From Serpentinicella sp031432315 (GTDB lineage: Bacteria; Bacillota; Clostridia; Peptostreptococcales; Natronincolaceae), in contig NZ_JAVKGO010000008.1 in NCBI RefSeq assembly GCF_031432315.1, forward strand, positions 1-64,000: DNA of 64,000 nucleotides, given 5' to 3'. Every line of letters starts with the position of its first letter. Within the stretch, counting starts at the first letter, position 1. Of this stretch, positions 1-8,995 are shown piece after piece. Both the position numbers and the translations under genes were made by a program. The notes beneath the pieces are model-generated. The model had not been told where the DNA came from. It saw only the letters and a list, made by a program, of their open reading frames with translations, and ran no database searches.

Positions 1-253
1 GAAACTTAATTACAAAGAGAATCCAAGACTGCATGGTTATCCTTTAAGATCTTCAAATGAATGGAAAAAACAATATGATAAAAGAACATCTGTTGAAAGA
101 TGTAACAGTAGACTTAAAGAATACCTTAATTTAAACAATATTAGATCCAAGGGTATTAAAAAGGCTAAAATACATGCATTACTTAACTGTATAGCTTTAG
201 TAGCAGGAACTATTGCAGTAAACTTAAGTAAGTCGTTAAATATTGCAGCTTAA
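1..253 (+). CDS. Transposase, C-terminal fragment cut by the window edge
   Basis: An open frame enters from the left edge (first full codon at base 2) and stops with TAA at 251-253, giving the last 83 residues. The segment contains KRTSVERCNSRLKEY, the pattern around the final catalytic Glu of DDE transposases (IS4/IS5/IS1182-like proteins), followed by a hydrophobic helix with HALLNCIALVAG. The family cannot be fixed because the first two Asp motifs and the left end lie outside the window. No terminal inverted repeat could be defined on the right side. It is the only insertion-sequence trace in the window. Confidence 0.75.
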   Translation, partial: KLNYKENPRLHGYPLRSSNEWKKQYDKRTSVERCNSRLKEYLNLNNIRSKGIKKAKIHALLNCIALVAGTIAVNLSKSLNIAA

Positions 254-547
254 TAAGCACAAGAATTAAGATAAAATCGTAAGGAGGACTTTGCATACTT
301 TGTAAAACTTAAACGATTATTTTAAATTTCACTTTTAGTGAGGTTAGTTTAACATACTTTCTTTTTCTATGTTTTACAAATTTAATTATGCAATTTCCTC
401 ATATGTATAGATTTCTACAGATAGTTTTTTTTTCCTTTTTATTGGTTAAATTTTCTATATTTATTTTTAATTACTATATTATATCATTCAACGACGTTAA
501 GATGCCTTAGACACACTTAGGTTTATATTCATCGATTTTCTCAAAAT
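254..547. other. Gene-free flank of the transposase
   Basis: AT-rich sequence between the transposase stop and the first small-RNA-like unit. A purine-rich stretch (TAAGGAGGA at 281-289) resembles a ribosome binding site but no convincing ORF follows it. The right end of the insertion sequence should lie here, but without its other end no inverted repeat can be assigned. Confidence 0.4.
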
Positions 548-601
548 AAAAAAATGGCTAACGCCACTTTAATATGAATTCCTTTGGTTCTCAACGTCTC
601 C
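548..601 (-). ncRNA. Putative small RNA, unit copy 1
   Basis: On the minus strand a TACTGTATAAAAAA box (about 602-615) is followed by about 55 nt beginning GGAGACGTTGAGAAC and ending in a hairpin with a T-run (AGTGGC/GCCATT, 548-570). The last 30 nt nearly match those of the unit at 3975, and the box recurs at 4087 and 62984. It lies just past the SSB gene terminator. A separate short transcript is inferred from this terminator-box-terminator arrangement; no known RNA family was recognised. Confidence 0.35.
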
Positions 602-616
602 TTTTTTATACAGTAG

Positions 617-655
617 AAAAGTAGTATTACTTAAACAATAGTAATACTACTTTTT
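617..655 (-). terminator. Rho-independent terminator of the SSB gene
   Basis: Perfect 10-bp stem GTAGTATTAC/GTAATACTAC (621-630 and 641-650), flanked by A- and T-runs, directly downstream of the minus-strand SSB gene. Confidence 0.8.
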
Positions 656-663
656 GATGTTAC

Positions 664-1314
664 TTAAACTATTTCTTCGACGTTTTCTTTTTCTACTTTC
701 TCCATTTTTGAAATTGAAACCTCATATGCTACTTTATCTATAACTCTACCATCATTTAGTTTCTTTTGATATTGTCTACTTTGAATACGACCCCAAGTTT
801 TAACTTGATCTCCTACATTTAGTTTTGATGAAAATCTTGCATTTCTTCCCCACGCTATACAAGGAATATAATCAGACTTATTGTAAGGCCTATTTACTGC
901 CACTAGAAGATCAGTAATTTCCCTTCCAAAAGGTGTTTCTCTATACACTGGTTCTTTACATATAAAACCCTCCAGCTCTATTTGGTTTGGATTCTTATAT
1001 GAGCCCATATCATCAATCTTTTCAATTTCCCTCACAAATACCGTTAATATTAGTCTGTTATTTCCATCCATAAACTTATTGTACGATCTTAGTTGCCCTT
1101 CAATTTTGACTAAATCACCAGGGATTAAGTCCATATCAACAAGCAATCGATCTGATATTGTCAGTGGAAGCGTGTCTGTTATATCACTGAGTCTAGGAAC
1201 CTCGATATGATAAGTATAAAATCCTTCCCCATAAATTTCGTGACTAAAAGTTTTTTCTCCCACTACTTTACCTACTACCGAAACAACATTTGTATCAATT
1301 ACATGATCTACCAT
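664..1314 (-). CDS. Single-stranded DNA-binding protein with two OB folds
   Basis: 216 residues. Two tandem SSB-type OB-fold units are visible: residues about 10-95 (VVGKVVGEKTFSHEIYGEGF, then GDLVKIEGQLRSY) and about 108-205 (IELEGFICKEPVYRETPFGR, IPCIAWGRNA, GDQVKTWGRIQSRQY). The second half matches the usual bacterial SSB fold closely. Canonical SSB is about 150 aa with one OB fold and an acidic C-terminal tip; here the tail ends EKENVEEIV and lacks the DDDIPF-type tip that recruits partner proteins. This suggests an accessory SSB, perhaps for repair or transformation, rather than the replication SSB. ATG is preceded by GGGGGAG. It is monocistronic with its own terminator. Confidence 0.85.
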   Translation of the reverse strand: MVDHVIDTNVVSVVGKVVGEKTFSHEIYGEGFYTYHIEVPRLSDITDTLPLTISDRLLVDMDLIPGDLVKIEGQLRSYNKFMDGNNRLILTVFVREIEKIDDMGSYKNPNQIELEGFICKEPVYRETPFGREITDLLVAVNRPYNKSDYIPCIAWGRNARFSSKLNVGDQVKTWGRIQSRQYQKKLNDGRVIDKVAYEVSISKMEKVEKENVEEIV

Positions 1315-1491
1315 AAAGCTTAACTCCCCCTTATACTCTTATGTTTTTTTATAATACTATTTTCTTAAAATTCTCTAAGCATAGTTTCACTTAGAGTTAT
1401 AAAATAGTACAATCTTTAAAAATATTATTCAGAAGTTAAGCTAAATATTCCTTATATTAAATTAAATCTTAGAGAAATTATATTATTAAAT

Positions 1492-3024
1492 TTAATGATG
1501 TAATTCTCTCAAGTAATTTGAGTTGCCACGCATTAAGTTTTCATGGTTATTTAAATCGAAATTAGTTTTATTTATATAATCCTCAACTAACATTAACGCT
1601 AATTTAGCACCCATGTTCATCCCTTGGGCACCAAGTAATAAAAGCATATCTCCTTTTTTCATATAACTAATGGTTTTTTTTATGGCATCGAATAACCTAT
1701 CCTCATATTGAAATATAATTTGTCCATTTTTCAATGTAGAAAAAAATGCATCTCTCTCCTCTTCGGTTACATAATCATTACCAGAAACACAATCTCGACT
1801 TGAAGTAAGAAATACATTTTTTACATTTAATATTTTTGCCCAGTTCTGTATTACAGAAGCAATTTCATCATTTACTTTTTTCCCTCTATTACCTCTTATT
1901 GCATTTACAATATGTAAATTGCAAAAACTCATATTTTGTATTGTCTGAAAAACTGCTTCATAACTTAAAGGATTATGGCAAAAATCATCAATTATGCAAA
2001 TGTCCTTCTGATATACTATTTCCATTCTTCTGGGTACACTCTGAATCTCTTTTAAAGATTTACTTATTTTAGAAATAGGGATATCTAACAATAAACAAGT
2101 CGTGATTGCAGGAAGCGCGTTATACATGTTATGTCTTCCTAATAAATTAAGACTAATAGGAAACTCAAAGGGCTCTAATTCTGCACCTGTTAAAGTTGTT
2201 AGCCCCCTTTGCAAACAATATGTAAAAGACACATTGAAATCTATATCTAAACTTGAAGCAGTAATTGTTGATCTTTGATTTAGTCCATAGGTCAAAACAA
2301 TTATATCGTTATTTTTATCCAATAGTTTTAGTCCATGCTCATCATCTAAGTTAATTAATGCAATTTTTCCAGTAGATAAGGAGTCGAAAAGTTTCTTTTT
2401 ACTAGCAATATAGTTTTCCATAGTTTTATGAAAATCAAGATGATCCCTACCTATATTTGTATGAATAGCTATATCAAAATCTATCCCAAAAACTCGGTAA
2501 CTCTCTAATGCATGAGATGAAACTTCCATAACAACCACTTGTACGTCTTCTTTTTCCATTAAAGATAGATAGTGAAATATTTGTTCTTGATCAGGTGTCG
2601 TTAAGTTAGTTTTATACGTTTTATCGTTAATTTTTACATATAATGTACCAATTAATCCCACTGATACGCCAGCATCTTTAAGGATTTTATAGATTAAATG
2701 ACTAGTAGTTGTTTTTCCATTAGTTCCAGTTACACCAATTACTTTTAATTTTTCTGATGGGAAGTTATAAAATTCATTGCATAGTTGAGCAAGTTTTTTT
2801 CTAGTGTTTGAAACTTTTTTTACCTTGATATTTTTTTTATCTAAGGCATCTTCATCAATATTATGGGAATCCGTAAAAATAATTGAGGCTCCATTCTTTA
2901 CAGCCTCTTTAATAAATAGATTCCCATCTGACTTTTCCCCTCTAACCGCTACAAAGGCATCTCCTTTTTTTACTTTTCGAGAATCACAAGTGACACCATT
3001 TATTCCAATGCCGTCAATTATCAT
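1492..3024 (-). CDS. MurE-like Mur ligase, divergent
   Basis: 510 residues. Mur ligases join an amino acid to UDP-MurNAc peptides using ATP. The N-terminal domain begins GIGINGVTCDSRKVKKGDAF, typical of MurE (VxxDSRxVxxGxxF). The ATP loop VTGTNGKTTT lies near residue 100, and TTPDQ, EVSSHAL and HTNIGRDHLDFH follow in MurE order. The C-terminal domain departs from MurE: the YAHTP motif is FCHNP, the DNPR substrate motif is missing (the region reads TSSRDCVSGND), and the final GQGHE-like motif reads GAQGMNMG. So the fold is clear but the amino-acid substrate is unknown, and it is probably not the housekeeping meso-DAP ligase. RBS AAGGAGATG precedes the ATG. No other mur gene adjoins it. Confidence 0.8.
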   Translation of the reverse strand: MIIDGIGINGVTCDSRKVKKGDAFVAVRGEKSDGNLFIKEAVKNGASIIFTDSHNIDEDALDKKNIKVKKVSNTRKKLAQLCNEFYNFPSEKLKVIGVTGTNGKTTTSHLIYKILKDAGVSVGLIGTLYVKINDKTYKTNLTTPDQEQIFHYLSLMEKEDVQVVVMEVSSHALESYRVFGIDFDIAIHTNIGRDHLDFHKTMENYIASKKKLFDSLSTGKIALINLDDEHGLKLLDKNNDIIVLTYGLNQRSTITASSLDIDFNVSFTYCLQRGLTTLTGAELEPFEFPISLNLLGRHNMYNALPAITTCLLLDIPISKISKSLKEIQSVPRRMEIVYQKDICIIDDFCHNPLSYEAVFQTIQNMSFCNLHIVNAIRGNRGKKVNDEIASVIQNWAKILNVKNVFLTSSRDCVSGNDYVTEEERDAFFSTLKNGQIIFQYEDRLFDAIKKTISYMKKGDMLLLLGAQGMNMGAKLALMLVEDYINKTNFDLNNHENLMRGNSNYLRELHH

Positions 3025-3116
3025 TTACTCATCTCCTTATCTAAGTAATCATATATGCCTATATTTAATATGGTTTAATTAGTTTAGACAAGGCTTCATA
3101 AATTATGTAATTTTTA

Positions 3117-3884
3117 TTAATTCAGTTTCTTTTGTCTTCCAGCATGATCAATTGTATAATTTTCCTTATATATTAAATCTGAAATAGGCACAATTTCAAA
3201 TCCTTTACTTTGTAGTTGCTCCAATACCAAAGGTAAAAATTCTGCTACATATTTTGCATTATTGTGAAACAAAATAATTGATCCATTTTTTGCATTGTTG
3301 GAAACTCTATCAACAACAGGTTTCACTCCCATTTCTTTCCAATCTAGTGAGTCTATATCCCACTGTATTGTATAATAACCGATCTCTTTAGCTGTATCTA
3401 TTAATAAATTATTATAATCACCAAAAGGTGGTCTAAATACAGTAGGCTGATAGCCTATAATTTCATCTATTTTATTGCCTGTTTCTTGTAGTTCTTTTAT
3501 AATTTGTTCTCTAGTTAATCTTGACATATGAGGATGAGTTGTTGAGTGATTGCCTACCTCATGTCCTCGCTCATGAATTTTTTGAACCATATCAGGATAC
3601 TTATCGACCCAAAATCCTACTAGAAAAAAAGTCGTTTTAACATTATATTTATCTAAAGTATCTAATATTTGATCTGTATACTCATCACCCCAAGCAGCAT
3701 CAAAGCTAATAGCCACTTTTTTTTCCGCTGTATCCACACTATAAATAGGTAACTTTCTATCACTAGAAAACACCCCTGCTACACTGTCTGTAAAGCCAGT
3801 AGCATAAACCCCTAGTCCAATTAAAACAATAATAACGCCTATTAAAATATAGATCATTTTTCTTGGAATAACATATAATCGCAT
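3117..3884 (-). CDS. pdaB: Polysaccharide deacetylase, PdaB-like sporulation type
   Basis: 255 residues from the ATG at 3884, chosen because GGAGG lies 6 nt upstream; the ATG two codons earlier overlaps that site. One N-terminal membrane helix (about residues 8-30) anchors the protein. The NodB domain shows motif 1 as SFDAAWGDEYT, the PdaB version in place of TFDDG, then motif 2 HSTTHPHM, motif 3 RPPFGDYNN, motif 4 DIDSLDWK and motif 5 ILFHNN. In Bacillus subtilis PdaB is needed to keep the spore cortex and is made in the forespore. Length and all five motifs agree with that family. Confidence 0.85.
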   Translation of the reverse strand: MRLYVIPRKMIYILIGVIIVLIGLGVYATGFTDSVAGVFSSDRKLPIYSVDTAEKKVAISFDAAWGDEYTDQILDTLDKYNVKTTFFLVGFWVDKYPDMVQKIHERGHEVGNHSTTHPHMSRLTREQIIKELQETGNKIDEIIGYQPTVFRPPFGDYNNLLIDTAKEIGYYTIQWDIDSLDWKEMGVKPVVDRVSNNAKNGSIILFHNNAKYVAEFLPLVLEQLQSKGFEIVPISDLIYKENYTIDHAGRQKKLN

Positions 3885-3974
3885 ACTCATCCTCCTAAAA
3901 CTACTTTATACAAATGTATTCCTATTTTCATACAAATATTAATGATTTACTTTAAACTAATGAACTTTTCAAAT

Positions 3975-4086
3975 AAAAAAAGTGGCTTACGCCACTTTCC
4001 CTAATAAACCTAGGGTTTACTTCGACAACTCAAAGCTGTCTGAGCACCTTCCTTAGAACGGCATGGGATTTCTCCTACAACCCCTA
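3975..4086 (-). ncRNA. Putative small RNA, unit copy 2
   Basis: Longest of three similar minus-strand units. After CTACTATATAAAAAA come about 110 nt starting TAGGGGTTGTAGGAGAAATC and ending in a strong terminator (AGTGGCGTAAGCCACT plus seven T, 3975-3997). Local hairpins include GGAGAAATCC (GNRA-type loop) and GACA...TGTC, and the 5' AGGGG can pair with CCCT further on. It starts past the response-regulator terminator, so it looks like an independent transcript. No known riboswitch or RNA family was recognised. Confidence 0.4.
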
Positions 4087-4131
4087 TTTTTTATATAGTA
4101 GAAAAGTAAAACTTTCCTATTATATAAAAAA
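4087..4131. repeat. AT-rich dyad of the small-RNA units, copy 2
   Basis: Imperfect 21-bp inverted repeat (TTTTTTATATAGTAG... and ...CTATTATATAAAAAA) with two mismatches. It recurs as a perfect 15-bp version at 62956-62998, and half of it is present at 602-616. Read on the minus strand, its 3' arm could be a -10 region. Confidence 0.6.
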
Positions 4132-4156
4132 ACTTTCACTATTTAAAGTGAAAGTT
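4126..4156 (-). terminator. Terminator of the response-regulator gene
   Basis: 10-bp stem AACTTTCACT/AGTGAAAGTT followed on the minus strand by seven T, directly after the stop codon of the two-component operon. Confidence 0.85.
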
Positions 4157-4173
4157 TGGATTCAATATTAAGT

Positions 4174-4893
4174 TTATACTGTCAATTCTAGAAAAAATGC
4201 TTTTATTTCACTATTATTTGTATTAATTTCTACAGTTGCACCTACGTTTTTTAAGTTTACAATTAAGTCCTGTAATTGAGTTAATATATTTATATCAATG
4301 GTATTCGCATCATCGTAAAAGTAAAACTGAATCTTTAAAGATGCCTCAAACATAATTGTTGCTATTTTTGAATTTAATTCTACAAAGCTAGTATGGTTTA
4401 TATTGCTATAAATACTGACTTTATACATATGTTCTATTTTATCATATTCCCAATTAAATAAATTATCAAGAATTTTATTAGTTGGTTGTTTAAAAGATTT
4501 TCGATCTACTTCTCCTTTTGATATTCTACTAGTCATTTGAAGCGTTTTATTAATGACCTGATCTATCGTGTTTACATCTATAGGCTTTATAATATAATTT
4601 AGTGCTCCTGCTTGTACTGCCTGGAGTACAAAGGTTTTTTGTGACATTGCACTTACCATCATTATTTTCGCGTCTGGATTGTCACTTATAATTCTTTTAA
4701 CAGCTTCTATTCCCCCCATGCCAGGCATAGTAATGTCCATTGTTACCAAATCTGGCCTTAGTTCTTTATATAAAGTTATCGCCTGTTCTCCACTTTTAGC
4801 CTCACCTACAACTTGGTGGTTAATTCTTTCTATAATATTCTTTAAATTTTTTCTCATCGCCAGTGAATCATCAACAATTAATATTCTAGCCAT
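4174..4893 (-). CDS. Response regulator, CheY-like receiver plus unknown C-terminal domain
   Basis: 239 residues. The receiver domain (about 1-120) has the acidic pair in ILIVDDS, the phospho-acceptor in VTMDITMPGMGG, a switch Ser in MMVSAMS and Lys in YIIKPI. The C-terminal half (about 125-239) has no DNA-binding motif. It contains a hydrophobic beta/alpha pattern ending TQLQDLIVNLKNVGATVEIN that could be STAS-like, which is a guess. The gene starts 28 nt after the kinase gene, so the two are one operon and the kinase HPt domain is the likely phosphodonor. RBS AAGGGGG. Confidence 0.85.
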   Translation of the reverse strand: MARILIVDDSLAMRKNLKNIIERINHQVVGEAKSGEQAITLYKELRPDLVTMDITMPGMGGIEAVKRIISDNPDAKIMMVSAMSQKTFVLQAVQAGALNYIIKPIDVNTIDQVINKTLQMTSRISKGEVDRKSFKQPTNKILDNLFNWEYDKIEHMYKVSIYSNINHTSFVELNSKIATIMFEASLKIQFYFYDDANTIDINILTQLQDLIVNLKNVGATVEINTNNSEIKAFFLELTV

Positions 4894-4921
4894 GTAATTC
4901 CCCCTTTCACTTAACTATTTA

Positions 4922-7744
4922 CTATACTTCTATTATTGGTAATAAAATTAAAAAGCAAGTTCCCTTACCAGCTTCATAAGTTACTTTTATATTACCCCCT
5001 AAAATATCTATCTGCTTTTTTAGTGCTGCCAATCCAACCCCTTTTCCAGATATGCCACTATCTTTATCTAGCGTTGAAAAACCATCTTTAAATATTATAT
5101 CAATCAGCTGATTTTCTGTTATGTCCTGTCCCTTTTTAATTATTTCTAGGTCTAATGCTTTTTCCTTTAATTTAGAAATATCTATTCCTCTACCATCATC
5201 TCTTAATACTATTTCAATCATTTTGTTTTCCAATTGACTAATTACGCACTGAATTTTTCCTACTTCCTCTTTTTCATGCTCTATTCGTTCCTCCGCTGTC
5301 TCTATCCCATGATCAATCATATTATTGAATATGTGTACTAAGGACTTTAGAAAACCATCATAAATGTCTGGATTAATCTCTACCTTGTTATTTTCAACAA
5401 TTTTAAACTTAATTCGTTTATTATATTTTTTTGCAGTAGATTCTACGTATCTTTTATATGGTTTAACCAACTCTTTTAAAGACTTATAGGATAGTTTTAA
5501 CACTTGTCTTAGGATTTTATCTTTTTCACTGTTTGGAATTTGTAATGCTATAATTTTTTCTTCAAACTTTTTAATCTGCTTCTCACTCACCATTATTTGA
5601 TTCTCACTATTTGAAAGAATATCTTCTCCTAAATAATATTTTGCAGTATTTATATCTTCATCTACCCAACTTTTAATAACGTCAAGACTTAATTTTTTTA
5701 TCTGCATGTCAAATATCTTAATGATGGTGTCATTATAATCTTCTGAGTATCTATTTAAGAAACCTTTTATCATGATTTCAATATCATTTAGCTTTTCAGA
5801 TACTTTTATTAATCCCATTTGAGCAAATGTGCCTTTAAAAGTATGTATCTCTCTTAGCAATGATATAGCTTTATTTTGAGTGTGATCCATGTAATTATCA
5901 TCAAGTACACTTTGCCATAATTTATAGAACTTTTTTAACGACTTTTTAATATGTGTTTTATTATTTGTAATTTGTATGACCGAAGTTAAACGATTTCTTT
6001 CTTTTGTAATTTCACTTTCTAACTCTTTTTTATCTGTTATATCTGTAAGAATCACCATTATTTTTAGATCTCGATCCTCAATGACTTTATATTCTGCTAA
6101 TATATTTTTATTGTTAATATAAAAATCCTTAGGCAGTAAAGATACAAAAACATCTCTTTTAAAGCTACTTTCCTCTTTTATAATCTTTTCTACTAAACTT
6201 TCAAAAAACTGTTTTTCATCCTTATCTAACTTAAATACATCGGTTATAATATTTTTGTCTATTTCTGAATCAAAAATTTCTAAACATTTCTCACTATATT
6301 CATCTCCAATTATTAAGTCCTCTTTAAATGTTAAAAACCCTTGATCAGAGTGGTTCAATAAACTTTGTATTGCTGTATTTCTTTCCCTTAGATCTTCTGT
6401 TCTTGCATCTACTTCATCCTCAAGTGATTTATTGTACGCTTCAAGTTCTTCTCTTTTCACGCTAAGTTCCCCTGACAAGAGCTCTACTTGTGTAAATGCA
6501 TTATTAAATTTAGATGCTAAAACCACAGCATTTAGAAATACAAAAGTAAGAAGTCCCAAAGGCATGAAGTAGTCCCTACTCATGAATAGATCTGCTAACA
6601 TTGTTAGAAACATAAAAAGTATACCAAATATTATTAAATTCGCACCATGGCATTTCTTAACATAGGCTTTTATTACTACGTTAATCATATAAATTCCGAA
6701 AAGTATCTGAACATACATATATAGTCTTTCAAAGAAAAGTACAACTATATAGTCGTTACTGAGTATAATAATCAAAGTTGTTAAAATAGCAAACACTGAA
6801 ACAAATAATTGATTTATTTTTCTATTGATCACATTCGCATACAGGGTGCTAAAGAAATGCAAAAGCACAATGAAAGTCAGGGTTAAAATAAGGGTTCTTA
6901 TTTGCATCTCTAACTTATATGGAATTTCTATTATGCCACTTATTAACTTTTCTCCAAAAAAAACTGTTCGTAAAGCAATTAAAAAGCTAAACAAGGCATA
7001 GTATAATGTTGATTTTTCCTTTCTTCTGAATACATAAAGCATTAGATGGTATACGCCCATGATTAAAAAACTTCCTAAAAGAATTAAGTATTTAGTTAAA
7101 CTTTTTACGGTTTCAGCGTTAATATTTTCTGATGTTCCTAGCATAATATTTGGTCGGGACGATCTCTCTATGTACTCAAAATCTGATACCTGTATAAGTA
7201 TTTCAAATTCATTGCTTTCTGGTTGAAAATAGACTGTTTGGGGTTCTACCTCAGGGTCAGTGCTACTTTTATTTGTACCTACCCTTCCTACTGATAGCAT
7301 TTGTTCATTATCTATCCAAAGATTATATGCGGAGCGCACATCCATGATTTTTAATCCAAGCATACTTTCATTCTCTTTTAATTGTATCCTTAATCGATAA
7401 GTGCCATATCCAAACTGTGGTAACTTAGCACCATCAACGTTATATTCATGCCACCCTCTAGAAATGCTAAAGTATCCTTCCGGATTTAACAAACTCGTAT
7501 TTTGAAAGTCACTAGGACTTAAAAGTTTTTGCCAATAAAATTCCCAACCCTCATTTAGTTCTACAAGGCCGTGCTCTTCAGCATGCCAATCAGATAAATC
7601 CAACACCCCTAAGTCACGCTTGGATGGGACATAACTTTGTCTATTAAACATTATAGCTACAGTAATATATAGAACACATATACATAGCACGATCAATATA
7701 ATATTAAGTTGTTTCGACTTTATCTTCTGATAGGTTAACTCCAT
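4922..7744 (-). CDS. Membrane sensor kinase: 7TMR-DISM sensor with HPt and CheA-like ATPase
   Basis: 940 residues. Order: signal-anchor helix (about 12-32); extracellular 7TMR-DISM-type beta domain (about 45-200, with FGYGTYRLRIQL and DVRSAYNLWIDN); seven membrane helices (about 215-410); coiled coil (about 415-460); a PAS-like region (about 465-590); an HPt domain with phospho-His in LLREIHTFKGTF (about 633); and a HATPase_c domain with N-box FNNMIDHGIE (about 806), DDGRGID and SGKGVGLAA. There is no ordinary DHp H-box, and the N-box matches CheA, so phosphate probably moves from ATP to the HPt His and then to the neighbouring response regulator. The sensed ligand is unknown; 7TMR-DISM sensors often bind carbohydrates or small metabolites. 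Confidence 0.85.
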   Translation of the reverse strand: MELTYQKIKSKQLNIILIVLCICVLYITVAIMFNRQSYVPSKRDLGVLDLSDWHAEEHGLVELNEGWEFYWQKLLSPSDFQNTSLLNPEGYFSISRGWHEYNVDGAKLPQFGYGTYRLRIQLKENESMLGLKIMDVRSAYNLWIDNEQMLSVGRVGTNKSSTDPEVEPQTVYFQPESNEFEILIQVSDFEYIERSSRPNIMLGTSENINAETVKSLTKYLILLGSFLIMGVYHLMLYVFRRKEKSTLYYALFSFLIALRTVFFGEKLISGIIEIPYKLEMQIRTLILTLTFIVLLHFFSTLYANVINRKINQLFVSVFAILTTLIIILSNDYIVVLFFERLYMYVQILFGIYMINVVIKAYVKKCHGANLIIFGILFMFLTMLADLFMSRDYFMPLGLLTFVFLNAVVLASKFNNAFTQVELLSGELSVKREELEAYNKSLEDEVDARTEDLRERNTAIQSLLNHSDQGFLTFKEDLIIGDEYSEKCLEIFDSEIDKNIITDVFKLDKDEKQFFESLVEKIIKEESSFKRDVFVSLLPKDFYINNKNILAEYKVIEDRDLKIMVILTDITDKKELESEITKERNRLTSVIQITNNKTHIKKSLKKFYKLWQSVLDDNYMDHTQNKAISLLREIHTFKGTFAQMGLIKVSEKLNDIEIMIKGFLNRYSEDYNDTIIKIFDMQIKKLSLDVIKSWVDEDINTAKYYLGEDILSNSENQIMVSEKQIKKFEEKIIALQIPNSEKDKILRQVLKLSYKSLKELVKPYKRYVESTAKKYNKRIKFKIVENNKVEINPDIYDGFLKSLVHIFNNMIDHGIETAEERIEHEKEEVGKIQCVISQLENKMIEIVLRDDGRGIDISKLKEKALDLEIIKKGQDITENQLIDIIFKDGFSTLDKDSGISGKGVGLAALKKQIDILGGNIKVTYEAGKGTCFLILLPIIEV

Positions 7745-8020
7745 AAATTACTGTGCTCCTTTACTAAAAAACATACTAACTAATATGAAGGTATTTATTC
7801 TCTTTTTTTCTCTAAACTCCTTCAAAATAATACCATTTTTTTAGATTTTAACTACAGTAGTGAAAAATAAGTATAAGAATCATTGCAATTCTAATACAAT
7901 ATATGCTTTTAACCATATTGTAAATTTCTAATAATATTACTATGTTTTTATTTAAACCTATATTTTAATTAGGTATTAACTTTTATTTTTAACGTATACA
8001 TTTAACGAGGTGATGGAAGC

Positions 8021-8995
8021 ATGCTGATCAGTTATACAATCAACCTAATCGTTGGAATCTGTCTTTTTTTAATTGGTATATATTTTTTAACATCTGGCAT
8101 GCATCAAATTGTTTCTAAAACTGCTAAAGTCTGGTTAATAAAATTTAACATTAACCCACTATTTGGGGTAATCATCGGAATTATTGTTACTGCACTGCTT
8201 CAATCTAGTAGTGGTACAACTGTCATTTTAATTAGTCTTGTTGAGTCTAAAGTTTTATCCTTAAAACAAGCTACCCCCATTATTATGGGGGCAAATATCG
8301 GCACTACCGTTACAGGTCAACTAACTGCTTTTAGCCTAGGAAATTATGTTGTTATTATATTTATCGCTGCTTGCCTATTTGGTTTAGTCTTTAGAAAAAA
8401 ATATACAGCCTTTAGCATTACTTTTTTTGGATTTTCTCTAGTTTTCTTAGGTCTTGACTTTTTAACAAAAGGTTTTTTTTATTTACAGGATTTAAACATA
8501 CTAAATACCATTTTTTTGTCACTAGAAAACAACCCTGTATCAGGATTACTGAGTGGTTTTTTATTGACTGCTGTTATACAAAGCAGTGGTACAGCAGTAG
8601 CTATTCTTCAGTCCTTAGGAGCTAATAATATTATTTCTGTTACCAGTGCTATTGTAGTACTTTTTGGTCTTAACATAGGTACCTGCGTTACAACAATTAT
8701 TGCATCCATACCTCTAAGTCGAACTGGTAAAAGAGCTGCATTAATCCACCTATTATTTAACATTTTGGGAACAGTACTGTGTTTCCCTTTAATTCATTTA
8801 CTTGTGAAAATTACAACTCATATAGCACCTTATGATATTCCAAGACAAATAGCCCATGCTCACAGTCTTTTTAATATTATAAGTACATTTTTACTACTTC
8901 CTTTTATACCTTTTTTTATATGGTTTTCATACTTAGTTATTAAAGACAAAAAACGACCATTAAATGGTCGCCTTAAGATTATTAATAGGTTTTAA
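8021..8995 (+). CDS. Na/Pi cotransporter family protein
   Basis: 324 residues, with about eight membrane helices. It shows the internal duplication of the PF02690 family: LLQSSSGTTVILISLVES with MGANIGTTVTG in the first half, and AVIQSSGTAVAIL with GLNIGTCVTTIIAS in the second. QSS motifs line the substrate path in NptA/SLC34 relatives. It lacks the C-terminal PhoU-like domain found in longer YjbB-type members. GAGGTGA lies 7 nt before the ATG. It runs convergent with the lipoprotein deacetylase, and the two 3' ends overlap by 14 bp. Confidence 0.85.
   Translation: MLISYTINLIVGICLFLIGIYFLTSGMHQIVSKTAKVWLIKFNINPLFGVIIGIIVTALLQSSSGTTVILISLVESKVLSLKQATPIIMGANIGTTVTGQLTAFSLGNYVVIIFIAACLFGLVFRKKYTAFSITFFGFSLVFLGLDFLTKGFFYLQDLNILNTIFLSLENNPVSGLLSGFLLTAVIQSSGTAVAILQSLGANNIISVTSAIVVLFGLNIGTCVTTIIASIPLSRTGKRAALIHLLFNILGTVLCFPLIHLLVKITTHIAPYDIPRQIAHAHSLFNIISTFLLLPFIPFFIWFSYLVIKDKKRPLNGRLKIINRF

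Noticed and set aside
1836..3082. Plus-strand ORFs at 1836-2072 and 2804-3082
   Set aside because: They lie antisense within the Mur ligase gene, lack ribosome sites and show no family features.
4087..4131. Known riboswitch (c-di-GMP, lysine, cobalamin, THF) at the unit 2 region
   Set aside because: Recalled consensus cores were compared by eye and none fitted; the family stays unassigned.
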